Shown here piece by piece: positions 52,194 through 61,300 of a DNA stretch of 64,000 nt. Source of the stretch: Neobacillus bataviensis LMG 21833 (GTDB lineage: Bacteria; Bacillota; Bacilli; Bacillales; Cytobacillaceae); the NCBI RefSeq assembly GCF_000307875.1, contig NZ_AJLS01000126.1:1-64000 (forward strand), written 5' to 3'. A program made the position numbers and the translations under genes. The notes beneath the pieces are model-generated. The model saw nothing but the letters and a program-made list of their open reading frames with translations, searched no databases and was not told the origin of the DNA. Numbering within the stretch: position 1 is the first letter of the stretch; every line of letters starts with the position of its first letter.

Positions 52194-54342
52194 ACGCTAT
52201 TTTTGTAGGTAATAAGATATTGAAGGTTGTTCCTTTATTAGGCTCGCTTTCAACAAATACTTTACCGTTATGACTTTCAATAATTTTAAAGCTCACCATT
52301 AATCCCAAACCATTTCCATTGCGCTTCGTGGTGTAAAACGGTTCTCCCAGCTTCTGCAATTTGTCTTTCGGGATTCCGACTCCTGAGTCCTGAATCGAGA
52401 TTTGCACATTATGATCCTGTATCACTGTTTTAACAAGTAAGTCTCCGCCATTTGGCATGGCTTCAATACCATTTTTAATAAAGTTTAGGAAAACCTGCTT
52501 TAAGCGGTTCTCATCACACTCAATTTGAATAATTTCATGATGACAATCAAAGGACAAGCGGACATTCTTCTTTCTCGCTTCAAATTCAAGCAAGGACACA
52601 ACGTTTTGTATGACCGGAACGACATTCTTTTCCTCTAATTCGACTGCCTTTGGTTTCGCCAACACCATAAAATCCTCAACTATCGTATTAACCCGCTCAA
52701 TTTCATCAAGAATGATATTTAAAAACTCCATTCGTTCTGGATCTTTTTCATCTAATTGTAAGAATTCCGCATACCCTTTCATCGAGGTAAGCGGGTTGCG
52801 AATTTCATGTGCGACACCTGCAGCCAACTGGCCCACGGCTGCGAGCTTATCCTGGCGGTGGAGAACTTCTTCTGTTTTCTTACGTTCCGTTATATCATTA
52901 CGAATGGCAAGATACTGGTACGGCTTCCCGTGGTCATTTAAAAACGGAACAATCGTCGTATCCACCCAATAAAAGGTTCCATCCTTGGCTTTATTCCTGA
53001 TTTCCCCTTTCCATACCTTTCCCTCACCAATGGTTTTCCAAAGGTTTTTGAAATAGTCTTTCGAGTGATATCCGGAATTAAGGATATTATGATCTTTACC
53101 AATGATTTCTTCGCGGCTGTATTTTGAAATCTCGCAGAATTTTTCGTTTACGTTGGTAATTTTCCCTTTTGCATCAGTAAATGCAACAATTGACGATTGA
53201 TCAAGAGCAAATTTGATATCTACATTCTCTTTAATGGTTTCCTTTAGGTGCTCTTCTGCTTTTTTTCGATTAGAGATATCCGAGCGAATAGCAATATATT
53301 GGACAGGTTTACCTTTTTTATTCAAAAACGGAACGATGGTGGTATCCACCCAATAAAACGAACCGTCCTTCGCTTTATTTCGGATTTCTCCACGCCAGAT
53401 CTGACCCGATTGAATCGTTTTCCATAAGTGTTGAAAGAATTCTTGAGAATGATACCCTGAGTTTAACATCCTGTGGTTTTTGCCAATAATCTCTTCCTTT
53501 TGGTACTTGGAAATCTCCTCAAATTTATCATTTACATAGGCAATAGTTCCATGTCGGTCAGTAATCGCCACAATGGATGATGCATCAAGTGCTGCCTTAA
53601 TATCTTTTAAATTGGTATCGGTTGCCGCTAATTGTTTACTGATCAACGTACTCGAAATAATTAGTCCGCCAGTGATTAAGACAGAAACAAATAACACCAA
53701 AAAAATAAAAAAGGGACTATCTGTGTTCGAGCTTTGAGCCACTTCACTTGTCGTAATAGCTGCTCGTTTTAATAGGAAATGACCTTCAGCAATAGCACCG
53801 GATATAATCAGCGCACTGACTGGTTTTAACCAAGACTGATGTCCTTGTGAATAGCTTGATGAAAAAAGAATCCACAAAGAAAATAAAAATGAACCAAAAA
53901 TGACGAATCCTGAAAAGAGCAGCAGTGATACATTGTACTTAATGCTGACATCCATCGCATATAAACCGATTACCTGAATCGCAATAACTGCTAAGGTTAG
54001 AAATAAACTGCCAATAAGTAAATGCGGGAATTTAATTGTTTTTCCAAAAAAGGCCAAAAATGCCATTCCGGTAAAAGCTATACCGATAAAAATAGACAGA
54101 ATCGTCAGCGGAATATGATAGCTAGCAAGCCGATTTGTATCTGCAGAAATGAGTGCCATAAAATTCATGACCCAAATTCCAATTCCCATTGACAATGAAC
54201 CGCCAAGGAACAGAAGCCGTTTATTTTGGTTTGATGACCTTATTAAAGTAAACATATCTAATGAAGTATATGATGCCATGATGGTTAATCCAATGGCAAT
54301 AACGATAAAGTAAGGATGAAACGTCCCTAGTAATGCATTCAT
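52192..54342 (-). CDS. Membrane histidine kinase with MHYT-like region and two near-identical PAS domains
   Basis: About 716 residues. The N-terminal 230 residues hold seven or so helices with MASYTSLDMFTL and MGIGIWVMNFMAL, resembling MHYT sensors, in which the usual MHF/MHYT histidine is here MNF. Two PAS/PAC domains follow (each with IGKNH/DH..LNSGYHS, W..IRNKAKDGxFYWVDTTIVPF), and then the kinase core: H-box AHEIRNPLTSMKGYAEFL, N-box LNFIKNGIEAM, G-boxes DSGVGIP and NGLGLMVS. It resembles sporulation kinases of the KinA/KinB/KinE group, which phosphorylate Spo0F. ATG at 54342 has GGAGGG 9 nt upstream. It has no response regulator next to it (orphan). Confidence 0.85.
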   Translation of the reverse strand: MNALLGTFHPYFIVIAIGLTIMASYTSLDMFTLIRSSNQNKRLLFLGGSLSMGIGIWVMNFMALISADTNRLASYHIPLTILSIFIGIAFTGMAFLAFFGKTIKFPHLLIGSLFLTLAVIAIQVIGLYAMDVSIKYNVSLLLFSGFVIFGSFLFSLWILFSSSYSQGHQSWLKPVSALIISGAIAEGHFLLKRAAITTSEVAQSSNTDSPFFIFLVLFVSVLITGGLIISSTLISKQLAATDTNLKDIKAALDASSIVAITDRHGTIAYVNDKFEEISKYQKEEIIGKNHRMLNSGYHSQEFFQHLWKTIQSGQIWRGEIRNKAKDGSFYWVDTTIVPFLNKKGKPVQYIAIRSDISNRKKAEEHLKETIKENVDIKFALDQSSIVAFTDAKGKITNVNEKFCEISKYSREEIIGKDHNILNSGYHSKDYFKNLWKTIGEGKVWKGEIRNKAKDGTFYWVDTTIVPFLNDHGKPYQYLAIRNDITERKKTEEVLHRQDKLAAVGQLAAGVAHEIRNPLTSMKGYAEFLQLDEKDPERMEFLNIILDEIERVNTIVEDFMVLAKPKAVELEEKNVVPVIQNVVSLLEFEARKKNVRLSFDCHHEIIQIECDENRLKQVFLNFIKNGIEAMPNGGDLLVKTVIQDHNVQISIQDSGVGIPKDKLQKLGEPFYTTKRNGNGLGLMVSFKIIESHNGKVFVESEPNKGTTFNILLPTKIA

Positions 54343-54600
54343 TAACAGCATCCCTCCGGGTAACAATGATTCTACTATGATTGTAATGTAAAGTTTGTGC
54401 GTATGGAAGCACTATTTCATACGCACTCATAAATTTTTTAAAATAACATGCCAAGAAGCAAATTTGTGATAAAAGACTTATTTTTTAAAAAATTTCAGTT
54501 TTCTTTAAAAAAAGTCTACACATTTTTGTTTTTTTTGTTTATACTGTACTATAACAAGAGGGAATAAAATAAACTGTATTACTAAAGGGGGATTTTTAAA

Positions 54601-54738
54601 ATGTTAATGAGTCCAGTTGAATTTTTCCGCAACCTGCCAAAAAAGGAATGTCCAGAATGTGGTCAGCACATTATGGAGGAACAAGCCGAAAGTTACTTAA
54701 TGGAATGTGATCGCTGCTTATCGAAACGAGAAGAATAA
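54601..54738 (+). CDS. yhfH: YhfH-family small zinc-finger-like protein
   Basis: The 45-residue product reads MLMSPVEFFRNLPKKECPEC and then ends MECDRCLSKREE, with paired CxxC motifs (CPEC and CDRC) that could bind zinc. It matches the YhfH family of Bacillus. It starts at ATG 54601 with AAAGGGGG upstream; a plausible promoter (TATACT at about 54540) precedes it, and a terminator follows. Function unknown. Confidence 0.85.
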   Translation: MLMSPVEFFRNLPKKECPECGQHIMEEQAESYLMECDRCLSKREE

Positions 54739-54743
54739 CGGCC

Positions 54744-54770
54744 AAAGCTCTCCGGATTCCGGAGAGCTTT
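54744..54770 (+). terminator. Intrinsic terminator of yhfH
   Basis: The perfect 12-bp stem AAAGCTCTCCGG / CCGGAGAGCTTT has a 3-nt loop and T-rich tail. Confidence 0.9.
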
Positions 54771-54865
54771 CCTTATGTTTTCAATAAATTTCCGTTTTGG
54801 AGATAAATAGGCACGTATAAACCCTTTTTGCAATGCAAACCCTTTATGTAAGGAGATGATGTTGC

Positions 54866-55051
54866 ATGGCTAAAAAGGAAGATTATTTAACACCTGCTGC
54901 AAAAGAACCACAAGTGACGATTGAGAATGGATCCATTTTCCCTAATAAAAAGAATGTGGCGGGGGATTCTGTTGATGAGCATAAATATCTTGAAGAAGCA
55001 AATACCATTATAAGCGGGGATGAAATTCACCAGCAAAATGAAAATCTTTAA
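54866..55051 (+). CDS. Short acidic protein of 61 residues
   Basis: The product MAKKEDYLTPAAKEPQVTIE ... GDEIHQQNENL is hydrophilic and acidic and probably disordered. ATG at 54866 follows AAGGAGATGATG. A terminator follows. It has the look of a small Bacillus spore- or stress-related protein, but I do not recognise a family. Confidence 0.65.
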   Translation: MAKKEDYLTPAAKEPQVTIENGSIFPNKKNVAGDSVDEHKYLEEANTIISGDEIHQQNENL

Positions 55052-55063
55052 ATAGAAAAAATA

Positions 55064-55093
55064 AAAGACTGTCTACTTACGATGACAGTCTTT
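55064..55093. terminator. Intrinsic bidirectional terminator
   Basis: The stem AAAGACTGTC / GACAGTCTTT has a 10-nt loop between two convergent small genes. Confidence 0.85.
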
Positions 55094-55108
55094 GATAGCA
55101 GGATTTTT

Positions 55109-55294
55109 TTATATTTTAGGAAGCTCTCTTATTTCCTGCATCATTTCATTGCCACACATCGGACAAAGCAGGTCATCAGCAACGAAATCCTTTCGCATCC
55201 AGCCTATACAGGAATTATCCATACAAGAATAGACTTCAGTATCAACGAGTATGGTTTCAATTTCTTCTTCTTTTGCTCTTCTACCGTAAAAAAT
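55109..55294 (-). CDS. YdjO-like cold-inducible small protein, apparent ATT start
   Basis: The 61-residue frame reads FYGRRAKEEEIETILVDTEV, then YSCMDNSCIGWMRKDF and LCPMCGNEMMQEIRELPKI. Four cysteines in two pairs and the CxGWMRKxF motif match the B. subtilis YdjO (cold-inducible, CxxxxC/CPxC) family. No ATG, GTG or TTG lies at the family start. ATT at 55292-55294 is 8 nt after AAAGGAGGCGG and coincides with it. The start is therefore a rare ATT codon or a base-call error for ATG. Probable zinc-binding; function unknown. Confidence 0.75.
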   Translation of the reverse strand: MFYGRRAKEEEIETILVDTEVYSCMDNSCIGWMRKDFVADDLLCPMCGNEMMQEIRELPKI

Positions 55295-55379
55295 GGGAAC
55301 CGCCTCCTTTTATCCTAGTATGTCCAATTATGGAACATTTCATTTCCAGAATTTCTAATTACTTAGGAGTGTTGAAATC

Positions 55380-55517
55380 ATGGTTGTCAATCACAAGCGC
55401 TTTACAAAGGTCGGTACCGACATCGAGGAAGTAAAACGGTTAAACAGTCAATCCGGATTAAGTTATAATGAAGTGAAAAAATTGTTAGCAAAAAATTTTC
55501 TCCAAACTAAACAGTAA
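55380..55517 (+). CDS. Short basic protein of 45 residues, gamma-SASP-like repeat
   Basis: The product MVVNHKRFTKVGTDIEEVKR then LNSQSGLSYNEVKKLLAK contains a GTDIEEVKRLN..SGLSYNEVKKLL unit, in which the xQSxLSYNE part recalls repeats in small spore proteins; one copy only. It is hydrophilic and basic. ATG at 55380 has AGGAG about 10 nt upstream. A terminator follows at once. The assignment to spore proteins is tentative. Confidence 0.65.
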   Translation: MVVNHKRFTKVGTDIEEVKRLNSQSGLSYNEVKKLLAKNFLQTKQ

Positions 55518-55548
55518 AAAAACGGAACCAAAGTGGTTCCGTTTTTTT
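55516..55548. terminator. Intrinsic terminator of the nar operon and the small gene
   Basis: The stem AAAACGGAACC / GGTTCCGTTTT with a 5-nt loop has T-rich flanks on both sides and serves the convergent narI. Confidence 0.85.
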
Positions 55549-56275
55549 ACTCTAGCTTATCTTTCCTTTCAGTAGACATGGCTAAATGGCGTCTTCCAAA
55601 AACCGCACGATAGACGATAAATTTGCGGTTTAAATACTCTAATGGCAAACTCCACACATGAACTAATCTTGTAAATGGCCAAATTCCAAAAAGTAACAGG
55701 GCTGATACAACATGGATTTGGAATCCAACCGGTATTCCAATCATGAGACTAGGTGTTGGATTTAAGGAAAGGATACTGCGAAACCACGGACTAATTGTTT
55801 CCCTATACTCGAAGGCGATCCCCCTGCCTGTAATCCAAACCGTGTTAAAAAAGCCGGTAATAATAATCAGGGTGAGCAGTACAAGCACAAGAATGTCACG
55901 AAAAGTACTATGAATATAGATGCGTTTGACTGTAAACCTGCGCACCATTAATAACAAAACCCCAATGATTGTAGCAACTCCCGCTAAACCACCAATCCAA
56001 ACAGCACCAAAATGATACATATGATCGGTAATCCCCACAGCATCATAAAAGGCTTTTGGGATTAGGATTCCAGCCACATGGCCAAAAAACACAAAAATGA
56101 TCCCGTAGTGAAATAAAATACTCGCCCACTTTAATTGCTTTTTTTCAAGAAACTCACTCGATTTAGCTGACCAGCCAAATTGGTCAACGTTATAGCGATA
56201 TATATGTCCGACTACGAACATCGTCAGCATGATATAGGGAAAAGACACCCAGAAAAAGTTTTGAAAAAACGTCAT
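55547..56275 (-). CDS. narI: Respiratory nitrate reductase gamma subunit (cytochrome b)
   Basis: The 242-residue protein has five membrane helices and conserved histidines for two b hemes (ILFHYGIIFVFFGHVAG and VSALLLFGIWPFTRLVH region). It takes electrons from menaquinol and passes them to NarH. N-terminus FFWVSFPYIMLTMFVVGHIYR is typical. It follows narJ by 11 bp and is the last gene of narGHJI. ATG at 56275 follows AGGGGG. Confidence 0.95.
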   Translation of the reverse strand: MTFFQNFFWVSFPYIMLTMFVVGHIYRYNVDQFGWSAKSSEFLEKKQLKWASILFHYGIIFVFFGHVAGILIPKAFYDAVGITDHMYHFGAVWIGGLAGVATIIGVLLLMVRRFTVKRIYIHSTFRDILVLVLLTLIIITGFFNTVWITGRGIAFEYRETISPWFRSILSLNPTPSLMIGIPVGFQIHVVSALLLFGIWPFTRLVHVWSLPLEYLNRKFIVYRAVFGRRHLAMSTERKDKLE

Positions 56276-56286
56276 TTTTCTACCCC

Positions 56287-56817
56287 CTACGAAGCCTTTT
56301 GTTTTCCAAGGATATTTTCAATTGTTTCCACGCATGCCTGCAGAAGCATTTGATAAGGACTATCCTTTAAGGATAATTCTTTTAACAATCGATCAATCGA
56401 TTTTCGATGAATCTGCAGCATTTTCCGGGCAGATTCGATAGGAGCAATGGAACAAAACTCGAGAATTAATGGTAGGTAATCCGGAAGTTCATCACTTTCT
56501 AACGGGTAACCAGCTTCAAAATACTCATTTTTTAATTTTACCAGTGCTTTTCCGCGGTCAGGGTTCTCTCCGAAAATCGGATAGGTCAAATAAAGTGTTG
56601 TTTTATCACTAAAATCAAAGGTTTGTGCATATTGCTGACAGAGCTCCAAAAACGAAATGGATTGAAGATGATTAAAAAATTGCCTATAGAGCATTTTTAC
56701 TAGTTGGTTTTCAATAGAGGCAATTTCATTTTTCAATTCTTCACCTGTTAGCCATTCTTCTTCCGGATGCTGCAGCAGTGCAGAGGCCAACCGAAAAATA
56801 TGTTCATATTCACCCAT
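56287..56817 (-). CDS. narJ: Nitrate reductase assembly chaperone
   Basis: The 176-residue protein belongs to the TorD/NarJ helical chaperones (LASALLQHPEEEWL, LTYPIFGENPDRGKALVKLK, ESDELPDYLPLILEF). It binds apo-NarG and allows insertion of the molybdenum cofactor and FeS cluster before membrane attachment. It overlaps narH by 8 bp and narI follows closely. Confidence 0.95.
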   Translation of the reverse strand: MGEYEHIFRLASALLQHPEEEWLTGEELKNEIASIENQLVKMLYRQFFNHLQSISFLELCQQYAQTFDFSDKTTLYLTYPIFGENPDRGKALVKLKNEYFEAGYPLESDELPDYLPLILEFCSIAPIESARKMLQIHRKSIDRLLKELSLKDSPYQMLLQACVETIENILGKQKAS

Positions 56818-58336
56818 TCATCTCACCCCAATAATCGTCCCCAACCTTATAGTCTTCAGGCATACCTGGTGTGGTGGAACATCCTGAACATGCTTCCATG
56901 AAATCAAATCCACCAGTTCCCTGCCCTAAGTACTGATTTGCGGCATCTTCACGATGGGATTTTGGAATGACATAGCGGTCATCATATTTGGCAATTGCCG
57001 CAAGCTGGTACATTTCATGCATCGTTTCCTCTGTCATCCCAATGGCATCAAGAATGCTTTTTTCGGGCTTTTGCCCAAGATTTAGAGATCTCATATAGCT
57101 GCGCATCGCTACCATTTTCTTTAATACCTTACGAATGACCTCAGTATCTCCGGCGCTTAGCATGTTTGCCAAATATTCAACCGGAATCCTAAGCTGGTCA
57201 ATTTGCGGGAAAATGACATGCGGATTTACTCCATCTAATCCACCATCAAAAGCACTCATAACCGGGCTAAGCGGCGGAATATACCATACCATCGGCAGTG
57301 TTCGATATTCCGGGTGAAGCGGCAGGGCAATTCGTTGTTCCACAGCAAGCTTATAAACCGGAGACCTTTGTGCTGCCTCAATCCAATCTTCTTGATATCC
57401 CGCTTTCCTCGCCTCTTCAATCACTTTAGGGTCATGCGGGTCTAAAAATATACCTAGGTGGGCCTCATATAAATCTTTTTCATTTGTAACCGATGCAGCA
57501 GCTTCCACTTTATCCAAATCATAAAAGACAATTCCTAAATAGCGGAGTCTGCCGACACACGTCTCTGAACATACCGTTGGAAGTCCTGCTTCTATCCTTG
57601 GAAAACAAAAGGTGCATTTTTCAGCCTTATGGGTTTTCCAGTTAAAATAAACCTTTTTATAGGGACAGCCTGTTGTACAATACCGCCAGCTGCGGCAGGC
57701 ATCCTGATCCACTAGCACAATGCCATCCTCTTCCCGTTTATAAATGGCCCCGGATGGGCAGGATGCCACACAGGTTGGGTTGACGCAATGCTCACAAATC
57801 CTTGGTAAATACATCATAAAGGTTTGTTCATACTCAAATTTGACTCTTTCTTCTATCCCATTTATATTCGGATCATCTTTCCCTGTTTGATAAACACCAG
57901 CGAGGTCATCCTCCCAGTTAGGTCCCCATTTTATATCCATATATTCTCCGGTGACCTGTGATTTGGGACGTGCTACAGGCTGATGTTCTTTTTCCGGGCT
58001 ATTTGTTAAATTTTCATAATCATATGTCCATGGTTCATAGTAATCATCTAATTGGGCTAAATCTGGGTTATGAAAGATATTTAATAGTTTGGAAACTCTA
58101 CCTCCGGCCTTTAATTCGAGTTTCCCATTCTTCAATACCCAGCCGCCTTTATATTTCTCTTGATTCTCCCATTCTTTCGGATAACCAACACCGGGCTTAG
58201 TTTCAACATTGTTCCACCACATATATTCCGCACCAGGACGGTTTGTCCATGTATTGTTACAAGTGATACTGCATGTATGGCAGCCTATACATTTATCGAG
58301 ATTCATAACCATCCCAAATTGTGCTTTAATTCTCAA
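56810..58336 (-). CDS. narH: Respiratory nitrate reductase beta subunit
   Basis: About 508 residues with four cysteine groups: CIGCHTCSITC, CEHCVNPTCVASCPSGA, CRSWRYCTTGCPYKK (the third, with Trp replacing a Cys, gives a [3Fe-4S] cluster) and CTFCFPRIEAGLPTVC. It passes electrons from NarI to NarG. The start is TTG at 58336 (LRIKAQFG), with GAGGTGG 6 nt upstream, inside the 3' end of narG (11-bp overlap); the frame continues upstream without homology. Confidence 0.95.
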   Translation of the reverse strand: MRIKAQFGMVMNLDKCIGCHTCSITCNNTWTNRPGAEYMWWNNVETKPGVGYPKEWENQEKYKGGWVLKNGKLELKAGGRVSKLLNIFHNPDLAQLDDYYEPWTYDYENLTNSPEKEHQPVARPKSQVTGEYMDIKWGPNWEDDLAGVYQTGKDDPNINGIEERVKFEYEQTFMMYLPRICEHCVNPTCVASCPSGAIYKREEDGIVLVDQDACRSWRYCTTGCPYKKVYFNWKTHKAEKCTFCFPRIEAGLPTVCSETCVGRLRYLGIVFYDLDKVEAAASVTNEKDLYEAHLGIFLDPHDPKVIEEARKAGYQEDWIEAAQRSPVYKLAVEQRIALPLHPEYRTLPMVWYIPPLSPVMSAFDGGLDGVNPHVIFPQIDQLRIPVEYLANMLSAGDTEVIRKVLKKMVAMRSYMRSLNLGQKPEKSILDAIGMTEETMHEMYQLAAIAKYDDRYVIPKSHREDAANQYLGQGTGGFDFMEACSGCSTTPGMPEDYKVGDDYWGEMNG

Positions 58337-61300
58337 GCCAGTCCACCTCTTCCCTATCAAGTCTGCTTATGATTACTCTTTCATCGCGCTGACTTCCGCA
58401 CGGTCCATAATAATTAAATCCAAAACTTAGCTGTGCATATCCGCCAATCACATGGGTTGGTTTCATCTGCAGCCTTGTTGGGCTGTTGAAGGTTCCGCCG
58501 CGTTCCTTTGTAATCGGTGATCCTGGAACATTAATATGCCGTTCTTGTACGTGATACATAAAAGCTACGCCCCTTGGAAGTCTGTGCGTAACGACTGCCC
58601 TTGCCACAACTACCCCGTTTCGGTTATACATTTGCAGCCAGTCGTTGTCTGCAATTCCAACTTCCTTGGCGTCATCGAGGTTCATCCATACATGCGGTCC
58701 CCCTCTGAATAACGTTAACATTGGTAAAATATCTCCATAGGTACTATGGAATGACCACTTAAAATGCGGTGTTAAATATCGTAAATTTATTTCCTTCCCC
58801 ATATTGATCGGCTTCCGATCCTTTGTTTGGAACGCCGCCTTTCTTAGCGGTGCCTTAAAGACCGGAAATTCCTCGCCAAATTCAATCATGGTTTCATGAT
58901 CCAAATAAAAATGCTGCCTCCCTGTCAAGGTTCGCCACGGGATTAACCGTTCAACATTTGTGGTGAAAGGAGAGTACCTGCGCCCCCCTGTCTCTGTTCC
59001 GCTAAAAACGGGTGTAGAGATGACTTGGCGCGGTTGAGCAGTAATATCATTGAAGGACATGTGCTCCTCTGCCCTTTCCTCTGCTAAATCTTTCAACTTT
59101 TGACCTGTTTTCTTTTCCAGCGCCTCCCACGCTTTCATCGCAAGCGAACCGTTTGTAGCACTTGATAACGAAAGAATGGCTTCTGAAGCATCTCTTGCCG
59201 TATAAAGGCTTGGGCAATCCTTATAGGCGGTTTTATTGGCTGTTCCTAGAATTTTCTTCAATTTTTCATATTCTTCCTTGGCATTCCAGCCAATTCCTTT
59301 GGCACCAATTTGCTCCTTTATAACCGGCCCAAGAGAAATAAACTTTTCATATATCTTTGAATAATCTCTTTCCACTACATGCAGACGTGGGAAATTTTGC
59401 CCAGGTATTGGTTCGTATTCGCCATTTTGCCAATCAGGTATTTTTCCAAAAGCACATGCCTCGGAAATTTCATCACGCGAATCATGAAGCATTGGGGTGG
59501 CCACGATATCTTGAACTGGCTCGCTAAAATAGCGTTCAGCCATGGAAGAGAATTTCTTTGCCAATCCTCTAAAAGTATCCCAATCCGATTTTGACTCCCA
59601 AGGAGGGGCAATAGCCGGGTTAAAGGGATGGATGAAAGGATGCATGTCCGTACTGCTAATATCATATTTTTCGTACCAAGTTGCCGCCGGCAGAATGATA
59701 TCTGAGTACAGACCCGTTCCAGCCATCCGGAAATCAATATTAACCATTAAATCGAGTTTCCCCTCAACAGACGGCGCATCCCATTCAATTTGTTCTGTTT
59801 TCAATTCCGTATTTTGTTCACTTAAATTGCCATGATGAGTTCCCAGCATATATTTAAGGAAATATTCATGCCCTTTGGAGGAACTGCCGATTAAATTCCC
59901 TCTCCAGACAAACATCACTTTTGGAAATGCTTTTGGATCTTCGGGATTTTGAATGGCAAATTTTGTTTTTCCTTGTTTCACATCATCTACGATAGATTTG
60001 ACTATCTGATCCTTCTCCGAAGCCTTTAATCCATTTGACAGATTAAGTGGATTTTTATCAAACTGTGGATAGGATGGCGTCCACCCAAGTCTTGTTCCTA
60101 AATAATAATAGTCTCCCGAATGTTTGTACCTTGGTTCACTAATAAGCGGTGAAATCTGATCCTCAACAGATTGGTCATCGTATTTCCATTGCTCTGTAAC
60201 AAAATAAAAGAACGGTGTTGCCGCATGAAGCCTTGGAGGCCCTCCCCAATCGCGTGCCATCGCCAGTGTCTGCCAGCCTTCTAGCGGACGTACTTTTTCC
60301 TGACCAACATAATGGGCCCAGCCGCCGCCATTAACACCTTGGGATCCAGTTAAAAGAACCAAATTTAAAACAGTTCGGTAGGTAGCATCCGCATGGTACC
60401 ATTGGTTAATGCCCGATCCCATGACAATCATCGAACGACCTTTGGAGTCAATGGCGTTTTGTGCAAACTCTCTAGCAATCTGTGCCGCAAGCTTCCCATC
60501 AACACCTGTCAAACCTTCCTGCCATGCTGGAGTATACGGTTTAGGATCATCATAGTCTTTAGGAAAATCGCCTTGAAGTCCATTTCTTGATACTCCGAAT
60601 TTTGATAGCATCAAATCAAAAACAGTCGTCACATAAGCGGTCTCTCCATTTATTTGAATCTCCTTCACGGGAACCTCGCGTTTAAAGGTTCCTCTTTGCT
60701 CCACCTCAAAATGAGGAAATTCCACTTGGACTACTTTATCTTCATTTCCTAAAAGTGTTAATAACGGCTGAAGATTGGTAAGATCTTGTTCTGTATCATT
60801 TAAATGGAGATTCCACTGTCCTTTATCTTCCCATCTATGTCCAATCGTTCCGTTCGGAAAAGCCGGTTTGTTCGTTTCTTGATCCCAGACTACTGTTTTC
60901 CACTCCCCATTTGCAATCTGAGCATCCAGTTCACTTGCTCTTAAAAAAGTACTGGATACAAAATGATCCCCATGGGTTTTTAATTTGACAAGGTACGGCA
61001 GATCAGTAAATTTTTTCGTATAATCATAGAAATATTCTGTTTCTTGATCCACATAGAATTCTTTTAGAATGACGTGGGTCATTGCCATCCCAAGTGCGCC
61101 GTCCATACCTGCCTGAACATTTAGCCAATTATCCGCAAATTTAACATACTCCGCATAATCCGGGCTTACCGCCACCACCTTTGTTCCGCGGTATCTTGCT
61201 TCCACCATGAAATGGGCATCAGGTGTCCGTGTCTGTGGAATATTAGAGCCCCATATTAGTAGATAGGATGAATTAAACCAATCAGAGCTTTCCGGTACAT

